Assembly (NCBI RefSeq): GCF_047238305.1
Contig: NZ_JBDFMO010000001.1
Location: 2,294,001-2,358,000 of the forward strand
Direction of reading: 5' to 3'
Length of the DNA stretch: 64,000 nt
DNA from: Ferdinandcohnia sp047238305
GTDB taxonomy: Bacteria > Bacillota > Bacilli > Bacillales > Bacillaceae_L
Positions 28,756-38,190 of the stretch are shown in pieces (position 1 is the first letter of the stretch; every line of letters begins with the position of its first letter). Position numbers and translations under genes: made by a program. Below the pieces are notes generated by a model. It had not been told where the DNA came from. It saw only the letters and a program-made list of their open reading frames with translations, and did no database searches.

Positions 28756-28785
28756 GCCACTTCTACATGAAGCGGCTTGTTTTTA
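28754..28785 (+). terminator. terminator of the 112-aa gene
   Basis: Stem AAGCCACTTC/GAAGCGGCTT with a 5-nt loop and T5, starting at the stop codon. Confidence 0.75.
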
Positions 28786-28827
28786 TGTTATCATAATAAA
28801 AAACCAACAATACTGGAGACTAAACAA

Positions 28828-29316
28828 ATGATTGTTTTTCATGATATGTATCATAATGAAGTGAATTTATCGTTTACACCAGATCCTTTTTCCACTCACC
28901 CTAAACATGTATGGGTCATTTGTCGTTATGATGGCCATTGGCTATTGACTGACCATTCTGAACGAGGACTTGAATTTCCAGGTGGAAAGGTAGAAGATGG
29001 GGAAACAGCAGAGGCTGCTGCTTTACGAGAGGTGATGGAGGAGACGGGAGCAGAGGTTTCAGAACTTGCATATATCGGGCAATATAAGGTAATTGGAAAA
29101 GGAAAGACGATTATTAAAAATATTTATTTTGCTGAAATTGAAAAGCTTCTTGAGAAGAAGGATTATTTTGAAACAAAAGGTCCTGTTCTGTTAAAGGAAA
29201 TTCCTTTGGATACGGTGAAGTTTGATCGCCGCTATAGCTTTATCATGAAGGATGATGTTCTCACGCATAGCCTGGACTATGTAGAAAAATATATAAAAAC
29301 GAAGAAAGCTCTCTAG
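28828..29316 (+). CDS. ytkD: Nudix hydrolase YtkD
   Basis: 162-residue nucleoside triphosphate hydrolase. B. subtilis YtkD sanitises oxidised nucleotides (8-oxo-dGTP) and can remove RNA 5' phosphates in vitro. The Nudix box lies at about 53-75 (GGKVEDGETAEAAALREV followed by MEETGAEV). Neighbouring segments KHVWVICRYDGHWLLTDH and GQYKVIGKGKTIIKNIYFAEIEKL match the family closely. The start is the ATG eight bases after TGGAG; the longer in-frame opening at 28777 runs through the preceding terminator and is rejected. Confidence 0.93.
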   Translation: MIVFHDMYHNEVNLSFTPDPFSTHPKHVWVICRYDGHWLLTDHSERGLEFPGGKVEDGETAEAAALREVMEETGAEVSELAYIGQYKVIGKGKTIIKNIYFAEIEKLLEKKDYFETKGPVLLKEIPLDTVKFDRRYSFIMKDDVLTHSLDYVEKYIKTKKAL

Positions 29317-29340
29317 CAATCAACTAGAAGAGCTCTTATT
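29304..29340. terminator. bidirectional terminator between ytkD and ytlD
   Basis: Interrupted stem AAGAAAGCTCTCTAG/CTAGAAGAGCTCTT between convergent stop codons. Confidence 0.6.
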
Positions 29341-30145
29341 TGGAGTCCTTAATTAATTTTTTTTCAAGGTACTCGACGCCTTGGTACATGAGTGTTGCAC
29401 AAATTGCGATTAATAATAAGCTTAGGAAAATTAAGGTGAAATTGAACACCTGGAATCCGTAGATAATTAGATAGCCTAAGCCCTGTTTTGAAACAAGGAA
29501 TTCCCCAACGATGACTCCAACCCAAGATAACCCGACATTCACCTTTAATGTTGAGATAATCGCCGGAAAGGACGAGGGAAGTATGACATTGCGGAAAATT
29601 TGCTTCCGATTCGCTCCAAACGTTAACAAGACTTTAATATAGTTATAATCCACTTCTTTAAACGACGTGTAGACGACAATCGTGGTGATAATGATGGATA
29701 TAATGGCTCCCATCGCGATGATTGAGATATAGCCAGTTCCTAATGCTACAATTAAGATAGGGCCGAGTGCAACCTTTGGCATTGCATTAAGCACAACTAG
29801 GTATGGGTCAAGAATGTTTGATAGACGTTCAGACCACCATAAGATCGCCGCAATCAAAGCTCCTAAGAGGGTTCCTAAAATAAACCCAAGAACTGTTTCA
29901 AACAATGTTACTGCAAGGTTATTAAACAATGTCCCATCATTCATTTTCTCTAAAAAGAGCGTCCAAATTTTAGATGGGCGACTAAAGATTAAAGGATCAA
30001 TCCAATGATATCGACTCGCAATTTCCCATATACCGAAAAAAACGAGAAAAATTAGAAGTTGATAAAACCGAACCACTTTTTTCTCTGTTTTTATGTTTTG
30101 TAAGTAATGTTGATGGAGTTCTTTAATGTTAAGATGTTGTTTCAA
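29336..30145 (-). CDS. ytlD: ABC transporter permease, SsuC/ThiX type
   Basis: 269-residue inner-membrane permease with about six helices and the BPD-type coupling region (LTFGANRKQIFRNVILPSSFPAIISTLKV, about 175-203). It belongs to the taurine/sulfonate/HMP uptake family. The start is TTG with GGAGTTAG upstream; it overlaps the ATPase gene by 17 nt, so the two are translationally coupled. With the ATPase and lipoprotein it forms one transporter operon ytlA-ytlC-ytlD. The substrate is not evident: a thiamine precursor or a sulfonate are the usual options for this family. Confidence 0.9.
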   Translation of the reverse strand: MKQHLNIKELHQHYLQNIKTEKKVVRFYQLLIFLVFFGIWEIASRYHWIDPLIFSRPSKIWTLFLEKMNDGTLFNNLAVTLFETVLGFILGTLLGALIAAILWWSERLSNILDPYLVVLNAMPKVALGPILIVALGTGYISIIAMGAIISIIITTIVVYTSFKEVDYNYIKVLLTFGANRKQIFRNVILPSSFPAIISTLKVNVGLSWVGVIVGEFLVSKQGLGYLIIYGFQVFNFTLIFLSLLLIAICATLMYQGVEYLEKKLIKDSK

Positions 30146-30902
30146 GTTTATCTAACTCCTCCCATATTTGCTGGAAAATGTTCGAATACTCTGGGTGCTG
30201 TCTTGCATCGAATGGAGTCTCATTCCGTAAGTTTTCTGGGATATCAAATACTCTTGCAATTTTTCCCGGACTTTTCGACAGGAGATAAATTCGGTCACTC
30301 ATCGCAATGGCTTCTCCGATATCATGTGTGACAAGGACGGCTGTTTTGCGATATTCCTTGAGTGTATCAGAAACGAGATCTTCTAATTTTAGCTTCGTTT
30401 GAAAATCTAATGCGGAGAAGGGTTCATCAAGTAGGAGTATTTTTGGATTTGTTGCTAACGTACGAACCAAAGCAGCTCTTTGTCTCATTCCACCCGAAAG
30501 CTGGTTTGGATACGCTTTTTCAACCCCTTGTAACCCAATTTCTTCAAGTAGTGCTAATGTGTTTTTTCTCGATTGTTCTGTTTCTTGATTCATGATTTGA
30601 AGGCCTACAAGAATGTTCTCCTCAATCGTCTTCCACGGAAACAAGTAATCTTGCTGTAGCATATACCCAATATCAGACTTTGCCTTTTCAATCGTCTTTC
30701 CTTCTATCAAAACCTCTCCATATGTTGGTTTTAATAATCCAGCTATAATGGAGAGTAATGTTGTTTTACCACACCCACTAGGTCCGAGGAGGGAGATGAA
30801 CTCCCCTTCCTCGATTGTGAGTGAAATGTTTTCGAGTGCGGTCGTTGTAGAATCCTTTGTAAAATAAACATGGTGTAGATCTTTTACTGACAAAAAGTTC
30901 AT
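30129..30902 (-). CDS. ytlC: ABC transporter ATP-binding protein, SsuB/TauB type
   Basis: 257-residue ATPase driving the YtlACD importer. Walker A GPSGCGKTT (about 41-49), Q-loop QQDYLFPW, signature LSGGMRQRAA (about 135-144), Walker B ILLLDEPFSALD and H-loop VTHD are all intact. The C-terminal extension (about 215-257) is typical of TauB-like subunits. Ribosome site AGGAGTG. The gene follows the lipoprotein gene by 12 nt and overlaps the permease by 17 nt. Confidence 0.94.
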   Translation of the reverse strand: MNFLSVKDLHHVYFTKDSTTTALENISLTIEEGEFISLLGPSGCGKTTLLSIIAGLLKPTYGEVLIEGKTIEKAKSDIGYMLQQDYLFPWKTIEENILVGLQIMNQETEQSRKNTLALLEEIGLQGVEKAYPNQLSGGMRQRAALVRTLATNPKILLLDEPFSALDFQTKLKLEDLVSDTLKEYRKTAVLVTHDIGEAIAMSDRIYLLSKSPGKIARVFDIPENLRNETPFDARQHPEYSNIFQQIWEELDKLETTS

Positions 30903-30914
30903 AGAGTAACACTC

Positions 30915-31901
30915 CTATTTGGAAATTACTTTTTCAGCAATACTTGTGTTAACAAGTGTGTTGTAATCAATTCTCTTCGGTAATTCACCAGCCTCATCCA
31001 TGATGTCCTGTAGGTTATTCCAAGCTTCTTCTGAAAGGACAGGGTTTGTTGCGTAAGAGCCTTGGTTCTTATAACGTTCAATAGAGGATGTGATTAAATC
31101 AATTGGTGTATCTGGAAAAAATTCTTGCACGGATTTTGCAATTTCTTCTGGACTATGTGAATCAACCCAGTCTTGCGCCTTATAGACTGCACGTGTGAAT
31201 TTTTCAACAGCATCGGCATTTTTATCAATAAAGCTTTGCTTTGTCATAAATGTTGTATAGGGTACTTTTCCTGATTGTTCACCGAAGGAAGCCACAATAT
31301 AGCCACGGCCTTCTTTTTCAAACAAACTAGCAGTTGGTTCAAATAATTGGACAAAGTCGCCTGTACCTGATGCATATGCACTAGAAATATTGGCGAAATC
31401 AATGTTTTGAATGAGATTCAAATCGCTATGTGGGTCAATATCGTGCTTCTTTAAAACAAATTCCCCAACCATTTGTGGCATTCCGCCTTTACGTTGACCA
31501 AGGAATGTACTATCTTTAAGTTGGTCCCAGCTAAAGTTTTCAATATCTTCTCTTGCCATTAAAAACGTACCGTCTGTTTGTGTCAGAGCTGCGAAGTTAA
31601 TAACAGGATCGGTTGAACCTTGTGCTTCCACATAAATAGATGTTTCAGAACCAACTAAGGCAACATCAGCACCGCCAGAAATTAACGCAGTCATGGTTTT
31701 ATCTCCACCTGGTACGGTTGTTAATTCAATTTCTAAGCCTTCTTCTTCAAAAAATCCTTCTGTAATGGCTACATACTGAGGTGCGTAAAACACAGAACGC
31801 GTTACCTCGGCAATTCGGATTTTTTGAACCTGGTCATTATTACAAGCGGCTAATGGAATAATAAGCAGTAAACCAATAAGGCTAGCAAAAAAACGACGCA
31901 T
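30915..31901 (-). CDS. ytlA: ABC transporter substrate-binding lipoprotein, NMT1/SsuA type
   Basis: 328-residue lipoprotein with lipobox LAAC at about residue 20. The first-lobe motif SVFYAPQYVAITEGFFEEEGL and GGADVALVGSE place it in the NMT1/THI5-like periplasmic-binding fold, used for thiamine precursors (HMP), sulfonates, taurine or nitrate analogues. Start at the ATG nine bases after AAGGAGG. No thiamine (TPP) riboswitch or S-box is seen upstream, so neither vitamin nor sulfur control can be asserted. Confidence 0.9.
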   Translation of the reverse strand: MRRFFASLIGLLLIIPLAACNNDQVQKIRIAEVTRSVFYAPQYVAITEGFFEEEGLEIELTTVPGGDKTMTALISGGADVALVGSETSIYVEAQGSTDPVINFAALTQTDGTFLMAREDIENFSWDQLKDSTFLGQRKGGMPQMVGEFVLKKHDIDPHSDLNLIQNIDFANISSAYASGTGDFVQLFEPTASLFEKEGRGYIVASFGEQSGKVPYTTFMTKQSFIDKNADAVEKFTRAVYKAQDWVDSHSPEEIAKSVQEFFPDTPIDLITSSIERYKNQGSYATNPVLSEEAWNNLQDIMDEAGELPKRIDYNTLVNTSIAEKVISK

Positions 31902-32060
31902 GTATACATTCCTCCTTGACAGTTGATCTGTCTGCATAAGTACTATCTAAGATAGATTATGAAACGTGATAAAAATGTGTGAATGCCTATTTTTCCTTTT
32001 TAGTAAGAAGGGTTTAATAAAATTTTTTTGAAAATAGTGAGGTAGAGAGGGTGGATAAAA

Positions 32061-32870
32061 ATGGTGGATGGCACAATAGTCGAAAAGCAGAGATTTCCGT
32101 CTCCTAACCCTAAAATTAATCTTTATTTAATTACATATTTGAGCAAAGGATTGAAAATAAAAGGGTATCTTGCTGAACCAAAGGAAGAAGGGATGTATGA
32201 CGGTTTTTTATATTTGCGTGGTGGGATTAAAAATGTTGGAAAGGTCCGAATTGGTCGGATTATTCAATTTGCCTCAGAAGGCTTTGTGGTGATGGCTCCT
32301 TTTTATCGTGGAAATCAAGGGGGAGAAGGGAACGAAGATTTCGCCGGACATGATCGATATGATGCTTTCTCTGCGGTTAAAGTGTTGGAGGGACATGAAA
32401 AAGTGAATCCAACGCGAATACATGTCTTTGGTTTCTCTCGTGGTGGAGTGATGGCCTTACTAACGGCAATCCATCAGCCACAAATTTGTTCGGTTGTTTC
32501 ATGGGGAGGCGTAAGTGATTTAAGCTTAACGTACGTGGAGCGTACCGATATGCGGAGAATGATGAAGCGGGTCATTGGAGGAACTCCAACTAAATATCCA
32601 GATCGATACAAGTGGAGAACCCCCTTATATGAAATTGAAAAACTTGAAGCTCCATTGCTTATTATTCATGGTGAAAAAGATGAAAATGTATCTGTTGAAC
32701 ACGCATATCGACTTGAAAAAAGAGTAAGAGAGCTAGGGAAACAGGTAGAAAGCTGGTATTTCTCACAATACGATCATTATTTTCCGCCGCATGAAAATAG
32801 GGAAACGGTGAGGAGATTAACGGAATGGATGAAAACAAGGGAGCCGAAAACCAAAAAGCTCGAGGGGTGA
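32061..32870 (+). CDS. ytmA: alpha/beta hydrolase YtmA, prolyl-oligopeptidase-like
   Basis: 269-residue serine hydrolase of unknown substrate. The nucleophile elbow is GFSRGGVMAL (Ser at about 127), the acid lies in IIHGEKDENVSVEHAYRL and the histidine in SQYDHYFPPHE. An N-terminal beta region (TYLSKGLKIKGYLAEPKEEG) resembles peptidase S9 members. No signal peptide. Ribosome site AGAGGGTGG. Divergent from the ytl operon and convergent with pckA, the same relative position as in B. subtilis. Confidence 0.88.
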   Translation: MVDGTIVEKQRFPSPNPKINLYLITYLSKGLKIKGYLAEPKEEGMYDGFLYLRGGIKNVGKVRIGRIIQFASEGFVVMAPFYRGNQGGEGNEDFAGHDRYDAFSAVKVLEGHEKVNPTRIHVFGFSRGGVMALLTAIHQPQICSVVSWGGVSDLSLTYVERTDMRRMMKRVIGGTPTKYPDRYKWRTPLYEIEKLEAPLLIIHGEKDENVSVEHAYRLEKRVRELGKQVESWYFSQYDHYFPPHENRETVRRLTEWMKTREPKTKKLEG

Positions 32871-32888
32871 TTTTCCTCGAGCTTTTAA
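32854..32888. terminator. bidirectional terminator between ytmA and pckA
   Basis: Stem AAAAGCTCGAGG/CCTCGAGCTTTT around the ytmA stop. Confidence 0.85.
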
Positions 32889-32897
32889 ACTTTGTAA

Positions 32898-34487
32898 TTA
32901 GATTCTAGGTCCACCCAATAATTCGATTTCCTTTGAAACATTGGAGAACTTTTTAAAGTTTTCTTTGAACTTTACTGCTAATTCTTTTGCTTTTACATAG
33001 TACGTACTTTGGTCTGCCCATGTTTTTGCAGGCTGTAGCACATCATCAGGAACACCTGGAATGTGAATTGGAATTTCTAATCCGAAAATATCATTTTTCA
33101 CGGTTTCCGCATGAGTAAGTTCACCTTCTAATGCTGCTTGAACCATTGCACGTGTATAGGAGAGCTTCATGCGGCTTCCTACTCCGTACTCTCCACCAGT
33201 CCATCCGGTATTCACTAAAAATACTTGAACATTGTGCTCATCAATCTTTTTTCCTAGCATTTCTGCATACTCAGTTGCAGCAAGTGGAAGGAAAGGAGAT
33301 CCAAAGCAAGTTGAAAATGTTGCCTCTGGTGCAGTAACTCCGCGTTCTGTTCCTGCGAGCTTGCTTGTGTATCCACTTAGGAAATGGTACATGGCTTGTT
33401 CTTTTGTTAGTTTACTTATTGGAGGAAGCACACCGAAAGCATCTGCTGTTAAAAATACAATTGTATTTGGGTGTCCTGCAATGCTTGGTACAATAATATT
33501 ATCGATATTGTCGATTTGGTAAGCAGCTCTTGTATTTTCAGTCAAAGAATTGTCATCATAATCAGCTATTCTTGATTCTTTATCAACAACCACATTTTCT
33601 AAAACTGAGCCAAAACGAATCGCATCAAAAATTTGTGGTTCTTTTTCACGTGAAAGATTGATGCATTTTGCATAGCAGCCGCCTTCAATATTAAAGACTC
33701 CTGAGCTAGACCAACCATGCTCATCATCTCCAATAAGACGACGATTTGGATCCGCTGAAAGAGTTGTCTTTCCAGTTCCGGATAGACCAAAGAAAAGCGC
33801 AACGTCTCCTTCTTGACCAACATTAGCCGAGCAGTGCATGGAAAGGATGTTTTGCTCAGGCAATATATAGTTCATCACTGAGAATATTGATTTTTTAATT
33901 TCACCTGCATACTCCGTTCCCCCTATTAAAACTGTTCGTTTTTCGAAGGAAATAATGATAAAGGTTTCAGAACGAGTACCATCGACTTCAGGATCTGCCT
34001 TGAAATTTGGTGCACTAATGACTGTGAATTCAGGTTGATGTGTTTTTAAGTCTTCTTCAGTTGGTCGAACAAACAGTTGTTGGGAAAAAAGATTATGCCA
34101 TGCATATTCGTTTATCACTTGGATTGGCATACGTACTTTTTTATCAGCACCTGCATACCCATTGAATACAAAAATTTCATCTTTTTCTTTCAAATATGAA
34201 AGCACTTTTGTGTAAAGGTTTTCAAATGCAGCTTCAGAAATTGGTGTATTTACCTTGCCCCAGTCAATTCTATCTTTCGTAGATGTTTCTTCTACGATGT
34301 ATTTGTCTTCTGGTGATCTTCCTGTATATTTCCCAGTTGTTGCACATACAGCCCCAGTCGAAGTAAGGATTCCTTCTTGTCTAGCGAGTACTTTCTCAAC
34401 TAAAATAGGAACAGATAGGTTATGATGTACATTTTTTCCATTCACTAATGCTACTAGCTGCTCATTTGAAACTTCAACTGAATTCAT
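32898..34487 (-). CDS. pckA: phosphoenolpyruvate carboxykinase (ATP)
   Basis: Gluconeogenic enzyme converting oxaloacetate and ATP to PEP, CO2 and ADP. 529 residues. P-loop kinase-1a motif GLSGTGKTTLSADPNR (about 234-249), metal-binding GDDEHGW, the PEPCK signature IEGGCYAKCINLS, substrate-binding GRSPEDKYIV near 54 and the active-site arginine region TENTRAAYQ are present. Ribosome site AAAGGATGG. Bacillus pckA is repressed in glycolytic conditions by CcpN; a tentative -10 TATACT lies at about 34536-34541 on the minus strand. Convergent with ytmA, divergent from metK. Confidence 0.97.
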   Translation of the reverse strand: MNSVEVSNEQLVALVNGKNVHHNLSVPILVEKVLARQEGILTSTGAVCATTGKYTGRSPEDKYIVEETSTKDRIDWGKVNTPISEAAFENLYTKVLSYLKEKDEIFVFNGYAGADKKVRMPIQVINEYAWHNLFSQQLFVRPTEEDLKTHQPEFTVISAPNFKADPEVDGTRSETFIIISFEKRTVLIGGTEYAGEIKKSIFSVMNYILPEQNILSMHCSANVGQEGDVALFFGLSGTGKTTLSADPNRRLIGDDEHGWSSSGVFNIEGGCYAKCINLSREKEPQIFDAIRFGSVLENVVVDKESRIADYDDNSLTENTRAAYQIDNIDNIIVPSIAGHPNTIVFLTADAFGVLPPISKLTKEQAMYHFLSGYTSKLAGTERGVTAPEATFSTCFGSPFLPLAATEYAEMLGKKIDEHNVQVFLVNTGWTGGEYGVGSRMKLSYTRAMVQAALEGELTHAETVKNDIFGLEIPIHIPGVPDDVLQPAKTWADQSTYYVKAKELAVKFKENFKKFSNVSKEIELLGGPRI

Positions 34488-34705
34488 GTAAAACCATCCT
34501 TTACCTTTTTTTATATAATCAAAATTTACAATTAGTATAACACATTAACGAAAATAGTCTATACTATTTACGTATTTTACGTAACATATCTTTAAAAAGT
34601 GCGTACAGATTTAAAAATAGTCCGATATAATTCAAGTGATTGGATATATGTCTGTTTCGAAGAAAAAAGTTGACACATTTCCATAGTATTTTTTTCTAGT
34701 TTTGG

Positions 34706-34735
34706 TTGACATGAAAAGCATGACTACGTTATGAT
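34706..34735 (+). promoter_or_regulatory. sigma-A promoter of the metK leader
   Basis: TTGACA at 34706-34711, an 18-nt spacer and TATGAT at 34730-34735. Transcription would begin just before the SAM riboswitch. Confidence 0.75.
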
Positions 34736-34751
34736 AATTCATTGAACGGAT

Positions 34752-34980
34752 ACTCTCTTATCCCGAGCTGGCGGAGGGACAGGCCCGATGAAACCCGGCA
34801 ACCATCACTTTTTTACATATCAAGGTTATTTTTGAGAAACCTATACATAAATGTAGGTCTGGTCTCCGTTGATAAAGGTGATAAGGTGCTAACTGAGCAA
34901 GGTATGTCCTTGATCGATAAGAGTGAAAGGCGAGAAAAATGATAATACCTTTCCTCAAAATAATGTAGGGAAGGTTTTTT
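34752..34980 (+). promoter_or_regulatory. SAM-I (S-box) riboswitch with terminator
   Basis: P1 is formed by ACTCTCTTATC (34752-34762) and GATAAGAGT (34916-34924). The conserved S-box core GAGGGACAGGCCCGATGAAA and CCCGGCAACC follow in order at 34774-34803. Downstream, stem ACCTTTCCT/AGGGAAGGT (34946-34974) with a T run is the expression-platform terminator. SAM binding is expected to favour termination, reducing metK when SAM is plentiful. About 204 nt separate the terminator from metK. Confidence 0.95.
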
Positions 34981-35184
34981 ATTTCTTTAATGAGAACAAT
35001 GTTACTTAAAGCGTTTATATGTGTTCACCACAGATAACTAGTCTATTTTTATACTGTATTAATGGTTGTTAATATAGGATAGAAAATCGTGAAGGTAACA
35101 ATACTAAGGGAATGAGTACCGTATCAATGATTGTCAGAATTTGAGTATGACTTGATTCTGAATCCGAAAAAGGAGGAAGCGTTT

Positions 35185-36384
35185 GTGACAACTAGACGCC
35201 GTTTATTTACTTCTGAGTCTGTTACGGAAGGACATCCAGATAAAATCTGTGACCAAATTTCAGATTCTATTTTAGATGCCATCTTAGCAAATGATGCAAA
35301 TGCACGCGTAGCGTGTGAAACTTCTGTTACAACAGGTCTTGTACTTGTTGCGGGAGAAATTACAACCTCTACATATGTAGATATCCCAAAGATTGTCCGT
35401 GAAACGATTAAAGAGATTGGTTATACTCGCGCAAAATACGGATTTGACTACGCAACATGTGCTGTTTTAACATCAATTGATGAGCAATCTCCAGACATTG
35501 CGATGGGGGTTGACCAAGCTTTAGAGTCTCGTGAAGGTCAAATGACAGACGAGCAAATTGAAGCGATTGGTGCAGGGGACCAAGGCTTAATGTTCGGTTA
35601 TGCATGTAATGAAACAAAAGAGTTAATGCCTTTACCAATTTCGTTAGCTCATAAGCTATCACGCCGTTTAACGAAAGTTCGTAAGGATGAGATTCTTCCC
35701 TATTTACGTCCCGATGGAAAGACTCAGGTAACAGTAGAGTATGATGAGAATAACAATCCTGTCCGTATCGACACAATTGTGATTTCAACACAGCATCATC
35801 CGGAAATCTCATTAGAACAAATTCAGCGAAATCTTAAAGAACATGTAATCAATCCAGTTGTTCCAAGTGAACTCATTGATGAAAATACAAAATACTTTAT
35901 TAACCCAACTGGCCGATTTGTAATTGGTGGCCCTCAAGGGGATGCTGGTTTAACTGGTCGTAAAATTATTGTAGATACGTATGGTGGTTATGCACGCCAT
36001 GGCGGTGGTGCATTCTCAGGTAAGGATCCAACTAAGGTTGACCGTTCTGCTGCATATGCTGCACGTTATGTTGCAAAAAACCTTGTGGCAGCTGGATTAG
36101 CTGATAAATGTGAAGTTCAGCTTGCATACGCAATCGGTGTTGCTCAGCCAGTTTCTATTGCTGTTGATACTTTCGGAACAGGAACAGTATCTGAGGATGT
36201 TCTTGTAGAATTGGTACGTAATAATTTTGATTTGCGTCCAGCCGGTATTATTAAAATGTTGGATCTTCGTCGTCCAATATATAAACAAACGGCTGCATAT
36301 GGTCACTTTGGTAGAAACGATCTTGATTTACCATGGGAGCGTACGGATAAAGCAGAAGCTCTTAAGGCACAAGCTGCAAAATAA
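35185..36384 (+). CDS. metK: S-adenosylmethionine synthetase
   Basis: Makes SAM from methionine and ATP; cytosolic tetramer. 399 residues. Signatures: SVTEGHPDKICDQISD near the N-terminus, GAGDQGLMFGY (about 118-128), the KTQVTVEYDENN region, and the phosphate-binding GGGAFSGKDPTKVDRS (about 270-285). The start is GTG eight bases after AGGAGG. A longer opening back to 35131 exists, but its extra residues have no counterpart in the family. Controlled by the S-box upstream; functionally linked to luxS at 24 kb. Confidence 0.97.
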   Translation: MTTRRRLFTSESVTEGHPDKICDQISDSILDAILANDANARVACETSVTTGLVLVAGEITTSTYVDIPKIVRETIKEIGYTRAKYGFDYATCAVLTSIDEQSPDIAMGVDQALESREGQMTDEQIEAIGAGDQGLMFGYACNETKELMPLPISLAHKLSRRLTKVRKDEILPYLRPDGKTQVTVEYDENNNPVRIDTIVISTQHHPEISLEQIQRNLKEHVINPVVPSELIDENTKYFINPTGRFVIGGPQGDAGLTGRKIIVDTYGGYARHGGGAFSGKDPTKVDRSAAYAARYVAKNLVAAGLADKCEVQLAYAIGVAQPVSIAVDTFGTGTVSEDVLVELVRNNFDLRPAGIIKMLDLRRPIYKQTAAYGHFGRNDLDLPWERTDKAEALKAQAAK

Positions 36385-36389
36385 GAATT

Positions 36390-36421
36390 GAAAAAGCTCG
36401 CCGATTTGGCGAGCTTTTTGT
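36390..36421. terminator. bidirectional terminator between metK and ytoA
   Basis: Perfect stem AAAAAGCTCGCC/GGCGAGCTTTTT. Confidence 0.9.
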
Positions 36422-36427
36422 TCGTAC

Positions 36428-36970
36428 CTATTTTTCACTGTCTAGCTCCAGGCGCTTTTCTTTTTGTACTTGTTTATAATGCTGCCCCTTTTCAACATAT
36501 TCACGGCGTATTCTAGCCATGTCTTTTTTATCCTCATCGTTTAGTTCACGAATCACCTTAGCAGGTCTTCCGAAGGCAAGAGTGTTGGGCGGGATTTTTT
36601 TACCTTGTGGAACGAGGCTTCCAGCACCAATAAATGCACCTTCACCGATTTCAGCACCATCAAGAATAATCGAACCCATCCCAATTAGAGCATTTTTACG
36701 AATAATTGAGCTATGGAGGATAACCTGATGTCCAATTGTGACATCATCTTCAACGATTAAGGGGTTATTGGGGCTTTGATGTAAGGTAGAATTGTCCTGG
36801 ATGCTCACTCTTTTTCCAATAACTGTCGGTGCTACGTCACCTCGAATTACGGTATTAAACCATATATTTGTTTCCTCACCGATTTTAACGTCCCCGGTAA
36901 CTGTTGCATAGTCCGCAATGAATGCAGATTCCGCAATTTCAGGATATTTCCCTTTGTATAGATAAATCAT
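36428..36970 (-). CDS. ytoA: gamma carbonic anhydrase-like hexapeptide protein
   Basis: 180-residue left-handed beta-helix protein of the gamma-CA/YrdA group. Hexapeptide turns run from about 15 to 150, and metal-site histidines are seen in TLHQSPNNP, IGHQVILHSS and nearby. Bacillus YtoA-type proteins have uncertain or weak carbonic anhydrase activity. The helical C-terminus (NDEDKKDMARIRREYVEKGQ) caps the trimer. Start at the ATG with GTGGGGG upstream; the in-frame ATG five codons earlier contains that ribosome site. Confidence 0.9.
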   Translation of the reverse strand: MIYLYKGKYPEIAESAFIADYATVTGDVKIGEETNIWFNTVIRGDVAPTVIGKRVSIQDNSTLHQSPNNPLIVEDDVTIGHQVILHSSIIRKNALIGMGSIILDGAEIGEGAFIGAGSLVPQGKKIPPNTLAFGRPAKVIRELNDEDKKDMARIRREYVEKGQHYKQVQKEKRLELDSEK

Positions 36971-37092
36971 AATAGGTACCCCCACTTAATTGTTTGATAT
37001 TCGCTGAAATATCATTTAATGTAAGTGTATCAACTTTCACAAGTATCGTAAATCAACATATATTCGATCTATCTAAATTTGAGGTGATATCT

Positions 37093-38157
37093 TTGGTACC
37101 AACACAACCAATTAGTTTAATGAAGAAAGTGTATCGTGAGGTATTTCCAATTGTCCATCGTGAATTAGCTGTTTGGAAAAAGAAAGCAGAGGAGATTCCA
37201 AATGAGGAGCTTCGGAAGCAAGCATTGGCAAGTATTCAAACAAAAACCTTTCACTGTGAAGGTGGGTCTATCCTCGCATTATTAGCAGAAGAAAAAATGG
37301 ACGAATGCATCCGGTTTATTGTTGCTTATCAAACAATTAGTGACTATTTGGATAATCTATGTGATCGCAGTACCTCATTAGACCCTGTCGACTTTCGTTC
37401 GCTTCATGATTCCATGCCAGATGCATTACGGCCAGGGCAACCAACAACAAATTATTATCAGTATCGCGATGAACAGGATGATGGTGGCTATTTACAAAGC
37501 CTAGTCTTAACCTGTCAGGAAGTTCTTCAAAACATCAACCATTATGATAAAATCTCTACTTATTTACAGGAGTTAGCAGCCTATTATTGTGATCTGCAAA
37601 TACATAAGCATGTAAGAGTAGAAGAGCGTGTACCAAGACTTGAAAACTGGTTTAAAAGTCATAAGGATCATCTCCCAGGTATGGAATGGTATGAATTTTC
37701 AGCATGCTCAGGCTCAACACTAGGCATTTTTTGTTTAGTGGCTTATGCGTTTCATGAGGAATTCAACCAAGAAATTGCCGTTAAAGTTCGAAATGGATAT
37801 TTTCCTTATATACAAGGTCTTCACATCCTTCTTGATTATTTCATCGACCAAGAAGAGGACCGTCAAGGCGGGGACTTGAATTTCTGTTTTTACTATCCAC
37901 ATGAGAATGAACTTGTGGCTCGTCTTAAGCATTTTATTATTGAAGCAGATAAGCATACAGCCGGATTGCCAAATGAGAAATTCCATCGAATGATTAATCG
38001 AGGATTATTGGGTCTCTATTTATCAGATGAAAAGGTACGAACACAGAGAAATGTTTTAAAAATTGCAAAGAAAATCATTAGACTTGGTGGGAAGACGTCG
38101 TTTTTCTTTTACGTGAATGGACGGGCTTACCGCAGGCTACAACATGTAATTGGATAA
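37093..38157 (+). CDS. ytpB: tetraprenyl-beta-curcumene synthase
   Basis: 354-residue DUF2600-family terpene synthase. In B. subtilis YtpB cyclises tetraprenyl diphosphate to tetraprenyl-beta-curcumene, a precursor of C35 sesquarterpenes (sporulenes). Characteristic segments are KTFHCEGGSILALL (about 54), YQTISDYLDNLCDRSTS with the Asp-rich DYLDNLCD, and DYFIDQEEDRQGGDLNFC. It lacks the usual class I DDxxD motif, as the family does. TTG start six bases after GAGGTG; upstream in-frame codons are spurious. The partner cyclase SqhC is not in this window. Confidence 0.9.
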   Translation: MVPTQPISLMKKVYREVFPIVHRELAVWKKKAEEIPNEELRKQALASIQTKTFHCEGGSILALLAEEKMDECIRFIVAYQTISDYLDNLCDRSTSLDPVDFRSLHDSMPDALRPGQPTTNYYQYRDEQDDGGYLQSLVLTCQEVLQNINHYDKISTYLQELAAYYCDLQIHKHVRVEERVPRLENWFKSHKDHLPGMEWYEFSACSGSTLGIFCLVAYAFHEEFNQEIAVKVRNGYFPYIQGLHILLDYFIDQEEDRQGGDLNFCFYYPHENELVARLKHFIIEADKHTAGLPNEKFHRMINRGLLGLYLSDEKVRTQRNVLKIAKKIIRLGGKTSFFFYVNGRAYRRLQHVIG

Positions 38158-38190
38158 AAAAAGATAGAGCGAGGCTCTATCTTTTTTCGA
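38156..38190. terminator. bidirectional terminator between ytpB and ytqB
   Basis: Stem AAAAAAGATAGAGC/GCTCTATCTTTTTT between convergent genes. Confidence 0.85.

Noticed and set aside
34742..34942. Small frames on both strands inside the SAM riboswitch
   Set aside because: They overlap the conserved aptamer core and terminator; explained by the RNA.
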